Positions 33,008-42,317 are shown, numbered from the stretch's first letter. The stretch is 55,735 nt of DNA from Gemmobacter aquaticus (GCF_007859075.1 NZ_VOAK01000004.1:1-55735), one strand, 5' to 3'. The notes: generated by a model from the sequence alone, not told the origin. Numbers and translations: made by a program.

Positions 33008-33847
33008 ATGGACCGACGCCGCTTTTTAGGCCTTGCGGCTGCCTTCACGGCAGCGCCAGCCCTGCTGAGCGGGGCAGAGCCGATCCGACTAGGTCTGACC
33101 CCTGTGTTCCTTGACAACGAAGCCGAGGTCATCACCCGCCTGCGAGACGCCGTCGGGCAGGGAACCGGACGCCCGATCGACTTGATCCAACGCCGTACGT
33201 ACCAAGAGGTCACGGGCCTATTGCTGGAAGGCGGCGTGGATGCTGCTTGGCTCTGTGGCTTTCCCTTCCTGCAGCACGAGGCAGCGCTTGCGCTTCTTGG
33301 GGTACCTGTTTGGCGGGGCGCGCCGCTCTACCGGTCCTATCTTATCGTAGCGGCGGAAGAAAATGCGACCGATCTTGCCGGGCTTGAGGGCGGGACCCAC
33401 GCGTTTTCAGACCCAGACAGCAATTCAGGCTGGCTGGTCACCGCCTCGGATCTGGCGCGAATGGGGCGGAAACCGGAGACCTTTTTCCAGCGCGCGCTGT
33501 TCACTTATGGGCACCGGAACGTGGTGCGGGCCGTCGCGGGCGGGCTGACGCGGTCGGGCAGCGTTGACGGCTATGTCTGGGAGGCACTAGCGCAGGTGGA
33601 ACCGGAGCTGAGCGCGCGCACGAAGGTCATCGCCCGGTCGGAGCAACTGGGCTTTCCACCCTTCGTCGCGCGCCGCGAACGGATAGGCGACGAGACGATG
33701 CTTGCCCTGCAAACAGCACTTCTGTCGCTGTCCGCCACCCCGCCGGGCCGGGCTGCACTGAATCTTCTGCAATTGGATGGCATCATCCCTGGCGACCTCA
33801 CGCTATTCGACGGCATCCGCCAGCGTATGCGGGATGTGACGGGATGA
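33008..33847 (+). CDS. aioX: AioX, periplasmic arsenite-binding sensor protein (PhnD-type)
   Basis: The 279-residue protein has a Tat-like signal (DRRRFLGLAAAFTAAPALL) and a periplasmic binding fold of the PhnD type. Its single cysteine (Cys83 with the start at 33008, in AAWLCGFPFLQHE) fits the arsenite-binding Cys known in AioX. A GGGGAG site lies six bases before the ATG; the GTG at 33002 is an alternative. It overlaps aioS by four bases. AioX binds As(III) and activates the AioS kinase. Confidence 0.88.
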   Translation: MDRRRFLGLAAAFTAAPALLSGAEPIRLGLTPVFLDNEAEVITRLRDAVGQGTGRPIDLIQRRTYQEVTGLLLEGGVDAAWLCGFPFLQHEAALALLGVPVWRGAPLYRSYLIVAAEENATDLAGLEGGTHAFSDPDSNSGWLVTASDLARMGRKPETFFQRALFTYGHRNVVRAVAGGLTRSGSVDGYVWEALAQVEPELSARTKVIARSEQLGFPPFVARRERIGDETMLALQTALLSLSATPPGRAALNLLQLDGIIPGDLTLFDGIRQRMRDVTG

Positions 33848-35262
33848 CCCGGCCGACAAGTCTGCCGCTTTCCCTGCGCGTGCCGCTGATCACAGCCGGG
33901 ATGATGGTTCTTGTGGGCATCGTCGCCTCGCAACAGGTGATGGCAACCCTCGGGGCCGTGCAGGAGGAAAGGCTGCGCGAACTGGCTCGGCTACATGTGG
34001 ATGGGCTGACAGTGGCACTTGGCCCGGCAGTCCTGCGCCGCGATGTGTGGGAAGTCTACGACACACTGGACCGCGCCAAGCAGGCGATGGCGGGACAACG
34101 TCTGGTGTTGACCGTTGTCGCCGATGAAGCCGGGCAGGTCATTGCCGCCTCCAACCCGTTACGCGCACCGGTGGACAGCCTGATCGAACCGCTCCGCCAA
34201 GGCGCACAGCCCGTCGAGACGATCCGCCTGACAGGAGAAGAGCCCCATGTGCGGGTACTGTCGGGCCTTGTCTTTCAGGGACGGGAAGTCGGAACGATCC
34301 TGTCCGAACTCGATGTATCGGACCTCGTGGCCGAACGGCGCCGGGTGCTCCTTTGGCTTCTGGCTGGGAACGCGGCAGCAACGCTGATCCTTGCCCTCGG
34401 CGGCTATATTGCGGTGCGGCGGATGCTGCACCCGGTGGCTGAACTGGCAGCCCACATGGCGCGGGCTGACGGTGCGCCCGAGGCGATCCCGGAGCACCGG
34501 ATTCCAGCGGGGGACACCGAACTGGCGCGGCTGTTCCAGACGTACAACGCCATGATTGGCGCCGCTGCCGCCAAGGCCGAGGCGGAACGCCGACTGGCCG
34601 AGCGGGAGCGATTCGTCAGCCTTGGCCGCCTGTCATCCTCGCTGGCGCACGAGATCAACAATCCGTTGGGCGGGCTTCTGAATGCGGCGGACACCATCCG
34701 CACCTATGCCGACCGGCCCGAGGTGGTGCGGGACTCGGTCGACCTGCTCGATCGCGGATTGCGCCATTTGCGCGACGTGACCCGTGCCACGCTGGAGCAG
34801 AACCGGTTGGACCGGCACGGCCTGCCGCTGAAGCCCGAGGATTTCGACGACCTGAAGCTGCTCTTTGCGCCCGAGACAGCGCGGCTTCGCCAGACGCTGG
34901 ACTGGCAGGTCGATGCCGCTGCCGCCGCGCTTGCGACCCTTTCTGCGGCATCCGTCCGCCAGATCGCGCTGAACCTGCTTCTCAATGCCTCGACCGCAGC
35001 AGGCGAAGGCGGGGCGGTCGGCTGCACGGTAGAATTTCGACCCGAGGGCCTGTGCATTGCCGTCTCGGACAGCGGCCCAGGCTTGCCCCCCGAGGCGCGA
35101 AGGCGGCTGCTGTCGGATGATGCGCTCCTGCCCGGTACCGGTGTCGGGCTGCGGCTGGTGCGCGACCTTGTCGCCGGCCTGAGAGGGCGGATCGATTACT
35201 CCCGAATGCCCAACCGATCTGTCGTGCAGGTGACGCTGCCGATTGGGGGTGACACATGCTGA
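33844..35262 (+). CDS. aioS: AioS, sensor histidine kinase of the arsenite-responsive system
   Basis: The 472-residue protein has two membrane segments (about residues 12-32 and 170-195) that flank a periplasmic sensor region. A HAMP-like linker follows. The phospho-accepting His lies in SSSLAHEINNPLGGLL near residue 270, and the ATP-binding domain has SDSGPGLP near 405 and GTGVGLRLVRDLVAGL near 435. It lies between aioX and aioR, overlapping both. It should sense AioX-arsenite in the periplasm and phosphorylate AioR. Confidence 0.9.
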   Translation: MTRPTSLPLSLRVPLITAGMMVLVGIVASQQVMATLGAVQEERLRELARLHVDGLTVALGPAVLRRDVWEVYDTLDRAKQAMAGQRLVLTVVADEAGQVIAASNPLRAPVDSLIEPLRQGAQPVETIRLTGEEPHVRVLSGLVFQGREVGTILSELDVSDLVAERRRVLLWLLAGNAAATLILALGGYIAVRRMLHPVAELAAHMARADGAPEAIPEHRIPAGDTELARLFQTYNAMIGAAAAKAEAERRLAERERFVSLGRLSSSLAHEINNPLGGLLNAADTIRTYADRPEVVRDSVDLLDRGLRHLRDVTRATLEQNRLDRHGLPLKPEDFDDLKLLFAPETARLRQTLDWQVDAAAAALATLSAASVRQIALNLLLNASTAAGEGGAVGCTVEFRPEGLCIAVSDSGPGLPPEARRRLLSDDALLPGTGVGLRLVRDLVAGLRGRIDYSRMPNRSVVQVTLPIGGDTC

Positions 35263-36470
35263 CGGGCCGCCGGATTGCTCTGGTCGAGGATGACGAGATC
35301 ATGGGCAGCTCGATCGAACAGCGGCTTCGGCTTGAGGGGGCCGAGGTGGTCTGGCTCAAACTGATGCAGCGTGCGGTGGGCGCCCTGCGCACGCCCCGTG
35401 CGCCGATCGACGCAGTGGTCTGTGACATCCGTCTGCCGGACGGCACTGGCGAAGAGCTGTTCGCTACGCTCTGCCGCACCACCTCGCCACCGCCGTTTCT
35501 GTTCATCACTGGCCAAGGGGGGATCGAGCAGGCCGTGCGGCTTTTGCAGGCCGGGGCGGCAGACTATGTGACCAAGCCCTTCGAGATGGGGCAGTTTCTT
35601 CACCGCCTCGCGCATCTACTGCGGCCAAAGGGAACTGCCGTTGATCAGCCCTTTGGCATCTCACCCGCCGCACGCCGGATCGGTAATCTTGTGACGCAGG
35701 CCGCAGGAATGGACCGCCCCGTTTTGGTGCGCGGCGAGGCGGGCACCGGAAAGGCGCTGGTCGCCCGGCGCATCCATGCGCTGTCCGACCGCTCTGCCGC
35801 CCCATTTGTCGTCGTCGCCCTGTCGCGAGCCGAAAGCATGGCCGAGCTGGAACGCGGGTTGACCGAAGTCGGGGAAGGTACGCTCTTCCTCGACGCGTTG
35901 GAACGGCTACCGCCCGAGGGTCAGGACTTCCTGATGGAATGGCTAGACGGCGCCCCCCCTCCCAGGCTGATTGCCGCCTGCAGCACCGACATGACCGAGG
36001 CCCTGCGCAACGGCAGTTTCCGGTCCGACCTATTCTACCGGCTCGACCTTTTCGCAGTGCCGATCCCGCCCCTGTCCGAACGCCCCGAAGACGCGCTCTG
36101 GCTGTTCCACCGCCTGTTCGAGGCCATGAATGCCCGCCGGACACCGCCGTTGCGCGGTGTGTCTGCCCTGACTGAGCAGGTGGTGCGCGATTACGACTGG
36201 CCCGGAAACGGACGCGAACTGCGCGCGAGGCTCGTTCAGGCGATGGCGACGGTCGAGGGTGAAACGCTGTTCCCTGCGGACCTCTTTCCCGAACGCCGGG
36301 CCGAGGCAGATGGCAAGCTGCCCTCGCTAGCCGAGGCGCGCGATTCCGCTGAACGGGCCCATATCCTGCGTGCGTTGGAACGTTCAAGCGGACAGATCAG
36401 CGAGGCGGCAAAGCTCTTGCAGGTTTCTCGTACCACCTTGTGGGAAAAGATGCAGAAGCTGGGCCTTTGA
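35256..36470 (+). CDS. aioR: AioR, response regulator with degenerate sigma-54 activator domain
   Basis: The 404-residue protein has a receiver domain (residues 6-120) with the phosphorylation site Asp57 in VVCDIRLPDG and Lys near 107. Then an AAA+ domain follows: Walker A GEAGTGKALVA near 160-170 and Walker B GTLFLDALERL near 209-219. The usual GAFTGA loop between them, which contacts sigma-54, is missing; this stretch is about 10 residues shorter than in NtrC-type proteins. The second Walker B acidic residue (usually DE) is Ala here. A Fis-type HTH (LSEAAKLLQVSRTTLWEKMQ-like) ends the protein. It may not work as a normal sigma-54 activator. Confidence 0.85.
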   Translation: MLTGRRIALVEDDEIMGSSIEQRLRLEGAEVVWLKLMQRAVGALRTPRAPIDAVVCDIRLPDGTGEELFATLCRTTSPPPFLFITGQGGIEQAVRLLQAGAADYVTKPFEMGQFLHRLAHLLRPKGTAVDQPFGISPAARRIGNLVTQAAGMDRPVLVRGEAGTGKALVARRIHALSDRSAAPFVVVALSRAESMAELERGLTEVGEGTLFLDALERLPPEGQDFLMEWLDGAPPPRLIAACSTDMTEALRNGSFRSDLFYRLDLFAVPIPPLSERPEDALWLFHRLFEAMNARRTPPLRGVSALTEQVVRDYDWPGNGRELRARLVQAMATVEGETLFPADLFPERRAEADGKLPSLAEARDSAERAHILRALERSSGQISEAAKLLQVSRTTLWEKMQKLGL

Positions 36471-36481
36471 AACCCCTGCGT

Positions 36482-36503
36482 CGTGTTCGGATTTCCGAAC
36501 GCG
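36482..36503. promoter_or_regulatory. Palindrome upstream of aioB, candidate AioR enhancer site
   Basis: CGTGTTCGG and CCGAACGCG form a dyad of nine pairs (one G-T) around a four-base centre. It lies just after the aioR stop and about 90 bases before the sigma-54-like promoter. The plus strand has no T run after it, so it is not a terminator. This is where a sigma-54 activator would bind. Binding by AioR is inferred. Confidence 0.4.
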
Positions 36504-36578
36504 CAAAAAACCCCATTCAGACCAACGCTTAGCCGCGCCGCGGCGACGGTCAGGAGCCGGTCGAAACCACTGGCCCGA

Positions 36579-36594
36579 TGGCCTTACCCTTGAT
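36579..36594 (+). promoter_or_regulatory. Candidate −24/−12 (sigma-54) promoter of aioBA
   Basis: TGGCCTTACCCTTGAT matches the spacing of TGGCAC-N5-TTGCA, with GG at −24 but GA rather than GC at −12. It is 31 bases before the aioB ATG. Known aioBA promoters in related bacteria are sigma-54 dependent. The −12 mismatch and the degenerate AioR leave this uncertain. Confidence 0.4.
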
Positions 36595-36624
36595 CCAGAG
36601 CACAGCAAGGGGAGGAGCCCAGCC

Positions 36625-37149
36625 ATGAAATGCAACCGTCTGGTCGATGTGGGCCGACGCCAGTTCCTGCGCGGGGGTGTACTCGGTGCGGCAGGAGCAG
36701 CTGCGGCGACTGTTCTGCCCGCAGGGCAGGTGCAGGCACAGGCACTGGCCCGGGTGGAGTTTCCAGCCAACCGGCTGGCCAATGTCGGGGACTTGAAGGT
36801 AAACGAGCCCTTCGACGTGGCCTATCCTGACGCCGACAGCCCCGGCGTCCTTCTTAAACTCGGCACGACCGTTCATGGCGGTGTTGGCGCGGACGGAGAT
36901 ATAGTGGCATTTTCGGTCCTGTGCCCGCACAAGGGTTGGCCGCTGTCCTATAACGCCGGGGACAAGACGCTAAACTGCCCTGGCCATTTCAGCCGCTTCG
37001 ACTGTGAAGCGGGCGGCCAGCAGATCTGGGGACATGCGACCCAGAATCTGCCGCAGTTCAAGCTGCGCGTGGACGACAAGGGTGACATCTATGCCGATGG
37101 TGTGGACGAGCTGATCTACGGCCGTCTTTCCAACGTTCTGTCGGCCTAA
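36625..37149 (+). CDS. aioB: AioB, arsenite oxidase small subunit (Rieske 2Fe-2S)
   Basis: The 174-residue protein has a Tat signal with the RRQFLRGG motif at residues 11-18. The Rieske cluster ligands are Cys100 and His102 in CPH, and Cys118 and His121 in CPGH. The extra cysteine pair that forms the disulfide in many Rieske proteins is absent (Trp104 and Gly120 are at those positions). A strong GGGGAGGAG lies upstream. AioB takes electrons from AioA and passes them to a cytochrome c. The Tat signal also carries AioA across the membrane. Confidence 0.92.
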   Translation: MKCNRLVDVGRRQFLRGGVLGAAGAAAATVLPAGQVQAQALARVEFPANRLANVGDLKVNEPFDVAYPDADSPGVLLKLGTTVHGGVGADGDIVAFSVLCPHKGWPLSYNAGDKTLNCPGHFSRFDCEAGGQQIWGHATQNLPQFKLRVDDKGDIYADGVDELIYGRLSNVLSA

Positions 37150-37161
37150 GGGGGGTGAAAG

Positions 37162-39621
37162 ATGGCTTTCAAACGTCAGGTCGACCGTTTGCCGATCATT
37201 CCGGCCAACGCACGGGTACACAACGCCACTTGCCACTACTGCATCGTCGGATGCGGCTACAAGGCCTACACTTGGCCCGTCAATCAGCAGGGCACCTTTG
37301 CCGAAAACTGGTCAGGCCAAGACTTGTCCAAGCAACAACCGATGGAGACCGATGCGTGGTATGCACCGTCGATGTATAACGTGGTGCATCAGGACGGGCG
37401 GCCCGTACATCTGGTTTTAAAGCCGGATGTCGACTGCGTGGTGAACAGCGGCCTCGGTTCCGTCCGCGGGGCGCGCATGGCCGAAAACCGGCGCTCCGAC
37501 ATCACCGGCACACAGACGCAGCGACTGACCGAACCGATGGTCTGGCGCTATGGCACCTGGCAGCCGACGAGTTGGGACGATGCACTGGACCTCGTGGCCC
37601 GCGTCACGGCGCGCGTGATCGACAAGGACGACGAGAACGATCTCTACGTCTCGATGTTTGACCACGGCGGCTCAGCCGGCGGGTATGAAAACACTTGGGG
37701 CACCGGCAAGCTCTATTTCGGCTCGATGAAGGTGAAGCACTGCCGAATCCACAACCGCCCCGCCTACAACTCCGAGGTCCATTCCACCCGCGACATGGGC
37801 GTGGACGAGCTGAACTACTGCTACGAGGACTACCAGCTCACCGACACGATCATGCTGGTCGGCACCAACCCAATGGAATGTCAGACCAACCTGTTCCTGA
37901 ACCACATGGTAAAAGGGATGCAGAACGGGGCGAAAGTGGTTATTGTCGACCCACGCCGCACCGTCACGGTGGACGCCTGCGAGCAGGTGGCGAGCGCCGA
38001 GAACGTGCTGCACCTGCAGATCGCCAGTGGCTCGGACCTTGCGCTGTTCAACACCCTCTTCACCTACATTGCGGATCAGGGCTGGGTGGATGCCGACTTC
38101 ATCGCCAAATCGACCTTTCAGGGTGATGTCGCGGTTGCCGAAGATGCGGCACATCCGGCATCGCTCGGCTCGTATGAGGCTGCACGCGCGGCCTGCAAGA
38201 TGAGCCTTGCCGAAGGGGCCGCCGTCACTGGACTGACCGAGGCGCAAATCATTCAGGCCGCGGAGTGGATCGCCAAGCCCAAGGACGACGGCAGCCGTCG
38301 CAAGACGGTGACCGGCTATGAGAAAGGCATCATCTGGGGCAATGACAACTACCGTGTCATCGGTGCCCTGGTGAACATCGGCCTTGCCACCGGCAACATC
38401 GGCCGCGACGGCGGTGGCGTCTGTCGTCTGGGCGGGCACCAGGAAGGCTACTTCCGTCCCTCGGACGCCCATGTCGGCCGCCCAGCCCCCTATATCGACC
38501 AGCTGATCATCTCTGGCGGTGGCAAGGTCCACCATATCTGGGCCAACGATCACTACAAGACCACGCTTAACGCTGCCGAATTCAAGCGCGTCTACAACCG
38601 CCGTTCGAACATGGTGAAAGAAGCGATGGACGCCCGTGCCGGGGCCACGCGTGAGGAACTGGTGGAAGCCATCGTCGGTGCGATCAACGCAGGCGGCATC
38701 TTCAGTGTCTGCGTCGACATCATCCACAGTCAGATCGGCCAGGCCGCACACGTGATCCTGCCGGCGGTGGAATCGGGCGAGATGAACCTGACCTCGATGA
38801 ACGGCGAGCGGCGGCTGCGGCTGGTCGAAAAGTACATGGACGCCCCTGGCTCGGCCCAGCCCGACTGCATCATCGCGGCCCGACTGGCCAACCACATGGA
38901 ACGTGTACTGCGTGAGGAGGGTCGCGCCGAATATGCCGACCAGTTCAAGGGGTTCGACTGGACGACCGAGGAAGACGCCTTCATGGACGGTTACAATTCC
39001 GGCAATCCAGAACTGACCTATGAACGCCTCCGCGCTGCCGGGAACAACGGCGTGCAGGAGCCAGTGAAGGGGTATGATAACGGCATCCTCGTTGGCACCA
39101 AACGGCTGTACGAGGACGGCGTCTTCACCCGCCACGGTCGCGAGGACGGCAAAGCACTTTTCTGCATGGGCGCTTGGCGCGGGCTGCAGGCCCCCGGCAA
39201 GGCCCAGCAGCGGGCGAATCACCGCTTCCTGATCAATAACGGGCGCGCCAACCTGAACTGGCAGAACTGGTTCCTTGACCAGAAAAACGACTTTGTCATG
39301 GATCGCCTGCCGGTGCCCTTCATCCAGATCCACCCTGACGACATGGCCGACCTGGGGCTGAAGCCGGGTGACATGGTCGAAGTCTTCAATGACGTCGGCG
39401 CAACGCAGGCGCTGGCCTATCCCGAACCGACCGCCCGCCGTAACGAGACCTTCATGGTCTTCGGTGCCCCGAACGGGGCGCAGGGGAACGTGATCAATGC
39501 GGGCACAAACGAACTGATCCTGCCGAACTACAAGCAGACTTGGGCGAACATCCGCAAGATCTCGGACGCCACCCCGGCGGCGGCGCGGGTGTCATTCAAA
39601 TCCTGGGAAGTCGAACTGTAA
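37162..39621 (+). CDS. aioA: AioA, arsenite oxidase large molybdopterin subunit
   Basis: The 819-residue enzyme matches the AioA length. The 3Fe-4S ligands are Cys24, Cys27 and Cys31 in CHYCIVGC; a Ser in GLGSVRG (about residue 100) stands where other DMSO reductase enzymes have the fourth Cys. The Mo-bisMGD region includes KHCRIHNRPAYNSEVHSTRD near 193, a known AioA feature, and LVGTNPMECQTN near 232. It has no signal of its own and is exported with AioB. It oxidises As(III) to As(V). It starts 12 bases after aioB. Confidence 0.95.
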   Translation: MAFKRQVDRLPIIPANARVHNATCHYCIVGCGYKAYTWPVNQQGTFAENWSGQDLSKQQPMETDAWYAPSMYNVVHQDGRPVHLVLKPDVDCVVNSGLGSVRGARMAENRRSDITGTQTQRLTEPMVWRYGTWQPTSWDDALDLVARVTARVIDKDDENDLYVSMFDHGGSAGGYENTWGTGKLYFGSMKVKHCRIHNRPAYNSEVHSTRDMGVDELNYCYEDYQLTDTIMLVGTNPMECQTNLFLNHMVKGMQNGAKVVIVDPRRTVTVDACEQVASAENVLHLQIASGSDLALFNTLFTYIADQGWVDADFIAKSTFQGDVAVAEDAAHPASLGSYEAARAACKMSLAEGAAVTGLTEAQIIQAAEWIAKPKDDGSRRKTVTGYEKGIIWGNDNYRVIGALVNIGLATGNIGRDGGGVCRLGGHQEGYFRPSDAHVGRPAPYIDQLIISGGGKVHHIWANDHYKTTLNAAEFKRVYNRRSNMVKEAMDARAGATREELVEAIVGAINAGGIFSVCVDIIHSQIGQAAHVILPAVESGEMNLTSMNGERRLRLVEKYMDAPGSAQPDCIIAARLANHMERVLREEGRAEYADQFKGFDWTTEEDAFMDGYNSGNPELTYERLRAAGNNGVQEPVKGYDNGILVGTKRLYEDGVFTRHGREDGKALFCMGAWRGLQAPGKAQQRANHRFLINNGRANLNWQNWFLDQKNDFVMDRLPVPFIQIHPDDMADLGLKPGDMVEVFNDVGATQALAYPEPTARRNETFMVFGAPNGAQGNVINAGTNELILPNYKQTWANIRKISDATPAAARVSFKSWEVEL

Positions 39622-39675
39622 GACACTGGCCCGCCCAGATGCACTGAGCGGGCCCCTGGTTTAGTGAGGGAAGTG

Positions 39676-40188
39676 ATGCGCATTGCCTATGTCAGCCTGC
39701 AGGGACGCGGCCAGACGGACGCTCTTATCGCCGAGGTGGCGGGCCGCCTTGCCGTGCTCGGGATGCGGCTGGCGGGAACAGTGCAATCCAACCACGAGCG
39801 TCCTGACCGCCGCAAATGCGACATGGACCTACGCGTCCTGCCCGACGGCCCCACCCTGCGCATCAGCGAAGACCGGGGTGATCTGGCGCGCGGCTGCACC
39901 TTGGACAGCGGCGCGCTGGAACAGGCGGTGTTCGAGGTGGAGCGCCGCCTCGACGGGGCCGACATCCTGCTTGTCAATAAGTACGGCAAGCGTGAGGCCG
40001 AGGGCCGCGGTCTCGTCCCCATCATTGCAGAGGCGCTGCATCGCGGAATACCGGTACTGGTCGGGGTAAACGGACTAAATCTTGCGGCCCTTCTCGCCTT
40101 TGCCGGAGAAGCGATAGAGGGCCTGCCAACCAATGCCGAAGTCGTCGCCAACTGGTGCGTCGCGGCGATCCAGCCCCAGTTCGCCTGA
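39676..40188 (+). CDS. DUF2478 family protein, possibly molybdenum-linked
   Basis: The 170-residue protein fits DUF2478, a nucleotide-binding-like fold found near molybdenum genes. It begins MRIAYVSLQGRGQTDALIAE with a short phosphate-loop-like turn, and has GCTLDSGALEQAVFEVE near residue 77 and DILLVNKYGKREAEGRG near 100. It follows aioA by 55 bases and may aid cofactor or molybdate handling for AioA. The start at 39676 has GAGGGAAG upstream. The gene converges on arsA. Confidence 0.72.
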   Translation: MRIAYVSLQGRGQTDALIAEVAGRLAVLGMRLAGTVQSNHERPDRRKCDMDLRVLPDGPTLRISEDRGDLARGCTLDSGALEQAVFEVERRLDGADILLVNKYGKREAEGRGLVPIIAEALHRGIPVLVGVNGLNLAALLAFAGEAIEGLPTNAEVVANWCVAAIQPQFA

Positions 40189-40194
40189 AGCGCA

Positions 40195-41934
40195 TCAGGT
40201 CAGCGCCAACAGCCTCGGAATGCCAACGGGCGGCTCGGCCGCAAACGGCAGAAGATACATCCTCTGTGCCAATCCACCCTTGATGCGGGCGATCTGCGCC
40301 GCCTCTCCGGCGATGCGGCGCAGCAACAGGGGATCGCGCGTCACTGTCTGCGCCAGCGACCTGTTCACCACCCAGGCCCATGGTTCGATCTGCGCCCGGC
40401 GGAGATCCTCCTGCAGGCTGGCTGCCTCAGAGACCGGCGTCGTCTCGGGCAGCGCCACAAGGATAATCCGGGTATAGTCCGGGTCCTGCAATCGCATCAG
40501 TGGCGTGATGATCCGCCCCTGTACCTTGCCCATGTCCTGCGCCATCTGCCGGTGATAGGCTCCGGTCGCATCCAGAAGGAGCAGTGTGTGCCCGGTGGGC
40601 GCGGTGTCCATGACGACAAAGGCCGCCCGCGCCTCGGCCACGATGCGCGAGAAGGCGTGGAACACGGCTACCTCCTCGGTGCAGGGCGAGGCGAGGTCTT
40701 CGCGCAGCAGAGCCCGGTCGGCCTCGTCCATGTCGCGGCCCTTGGTGGCGATGACCTTCTCGACATAGCGCGCGGTTTCCGTGGCCGGGTCGATCCGGTC
40801 GACCACCAGTCCCTCAAGGCTGCCATCCACCACCAGTGCAACATGGGCCGCCGGGTCGGTTGTCGTCAGATGCACTTTGTGGCCGCGCTTCACCAGACCC
40901 ACTGCCACGGCAGCGGCTACTGTTGTCTTACCGACACCGCCCTTGCCCATCAGCATGATCAATCCGCGCCCGGCCTTGGCCAAGTCATCGACCATTGCGT
41001 CCAGCCCCGCGACTTCGATCGCTTGCGGTCTCTCGATGGCCGCCGCCGGGACCTCGTCACAGAACAGCGCCCGCAGCGCCGGAAGGCCTACCATATCAAA
41101 GGACCGGAGCGGCACCTCGTCCCGCAGCAGGTCGGCCAAGCTCTCCGGCAAGGCCGCAATCACTGCCGCATGGTCACGCGCAAGACCCTCGGCTACCGGG
41201 TCGCCAGCAACAGAGGCACGGAAGACCCCGTTGATGACCAGCCGCTGATTCCCCAGCCCAAGGCTGCGCAGCTCGTCAGAAGTCCGCGCCGCCTCGCGCA
41301 CGGCGCCGCGATCGGCCCGTGTTACCAGGACAATCGAGGTCTGATCGGGATCAGCCAGCGCGCGCAATGCCGCGCGGAACCGCTCCTCCTGCATCTTCAG
41401 TCCAGAGTGCGGGCCCAGACAAGAGGCACCCCGGTCATTGCCCTGCAGGAACCCCGTCCAGGCCCGAGGCAGGCTCAAGAGCCGAAGGGTGTGGCCGGTC
41501 GGCGCCGTGTCGAAAATCACATGGTCAAAGCCATCCGCATCCCCTACCAGAAGCCCCACGAACTCATCAAACGCCGCAATCTCGCTGGTGCAGGCGCCCG
41601 ACAGTTGCTCACGCACCGTGGCTCGCTCCGCTTCATCAGCAGCGGATCCAAGCTGGTCGATCACGCGTAGTCGATAGTCTTCGGCTGATTTGTCCGGATC
41701 AATGTTCAGCGCAAAGAGGCCAGGAGCGCCCGGTATCGCGGTCGGTTGATCGCAAAGTGCAACGGCGAGCATCTCGTCCAGATTCGAGGCCGGGTCGGTG
41801 CTGACCAGAAGAACGCGTTTGCCGCTATCCGCCAGCGAAACGGCAACCGCGCAGCTGAGCGACGTCTTCCCGACCCCGCCCTTGCCCGTGAAGAACAAGT
41901 AGTGTGTCGGATCATGCATCAGACTGAAATTCAT
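40195..41934 (-). CDS. arsA: ArsA arsenical pump ATPase
   Basis: The 579-residue protein is a tandem of two ArsA ATPase halves. Each has a deviant Walker A, FTGKGGVGKTSLS near residue 16 and LMGKGGVGKTTVA near 332, and a DTAP motif (DTAPTGHTLRLLSL near 148, DTAPTGHTLLLLDA near 445). The start at 41934 follows AAGGGC. ArsA normally drives ArsB or a partner permease to pump As(III) out. No intact arsB or arsD lies in this window, and acr3 is broken, so its partner must be elsewhere or it is idle. Confidence 0.92.
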   Translation of the reverse strand: MNFSLMHDPTHYLFFTGKGGVGKTSLSCAVAVSLADSGKRVLLVSTDPASNLDEMLAVALCDQPTAIPGAPGLFALNIDPDKSAEDYRLRVIDQLGSAADEAERATVREQLSGACTSEIAAFDEFVGLLVGDADGFDHVIFDTAPTGHTLRLLSLPRAWTGFLQGNDRGASCLGPHSGLKMQEERFRAALRALADPDQTSIVLVTRADRGAVREAARTSDELRSLGLGNQRLVINGVFRASVAGDPVAEGLARDHAAVIAALPESLADLLRDEVPLRSFDMVGLPALRALFCDEVPAAAIERPQAIEVAGLDAMVDDLAKAGRGLIMLMGKGGVGKTTVAAAVAVGLVKRGHKVHLTTTDPAAHVALVVDGSLEGLVVDRIDPATETARYVEKVIATKGRDMDEADRALLREDLASPCTEEVAVFHAFSRIVAEARAAFVVMDTAPTGHTLLLLDATGAYHRQMAQDMGKVQGRIITPLMRLQDPDYTRIILVALPETTPVSEAASLQEDLRRAQIEPWAWVVNRSLAQTVTRDPLLLRRIAGEAAQIARIKGGLAQRMYLLPFAAEPPVGIPRLLALT

Positions 41935-42317
41935 AACAGCCCTTCCCAAATGGCTATGGCACAGCTCGCACAAAGGCGGCAGCGCATCGATGACTTGGAT
42001 CAATACCCGGATTAATTTCTGAAGTCGTGTCTACCGGCGTCGGGGGGGCAGCTTCGAAACCACACGAAACTAAGCGACCGCGCGGCCGGTAGGCTGGCCA
42101 GTCCCAAAGCGCCTGTTCGGTGCAATTGACTGAAGAGCACATCCTACGCGGCCCGCCGACCGTCCGTTCTCCGCCCCTTGCGCTGGTGGAGCTCACTTCG
42201 ACGCACCCCGGCCCATTGCTGCCTCTCGCGTCAGTAATTGCCGCCCTCCGAAGCGGCCATCAAGTCTGATGTCCGGGAAAGTGAAGAGTGATAGATGACC
42301 AAATAGGCCATGTTCCG
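41935..42317. other. Gap upstream of arsA without genes
   Basis: Nothing that reads like a gene is seen between the arsA start and the CRISPR-like repeat. Open frames here are short and without ribosome binding sites. The arsA promoter should lie near 41950-42010. The flanking mobV gene is read toward this gap, so a terminator is expected, but none with a T run was found. Confidence 0.35.

Noticed and set aside
36482-36503. Hairpin after aioR read as a terminator
   Set aside because: No T run follows on the plus strand (A run instead); treated as a regulatory dyad.
37672-39333. Minus-strand open frame of 553 codons across aioA
   Set aside because: AioA is unambiguous on the plus strand and the antisense frame shows no family.
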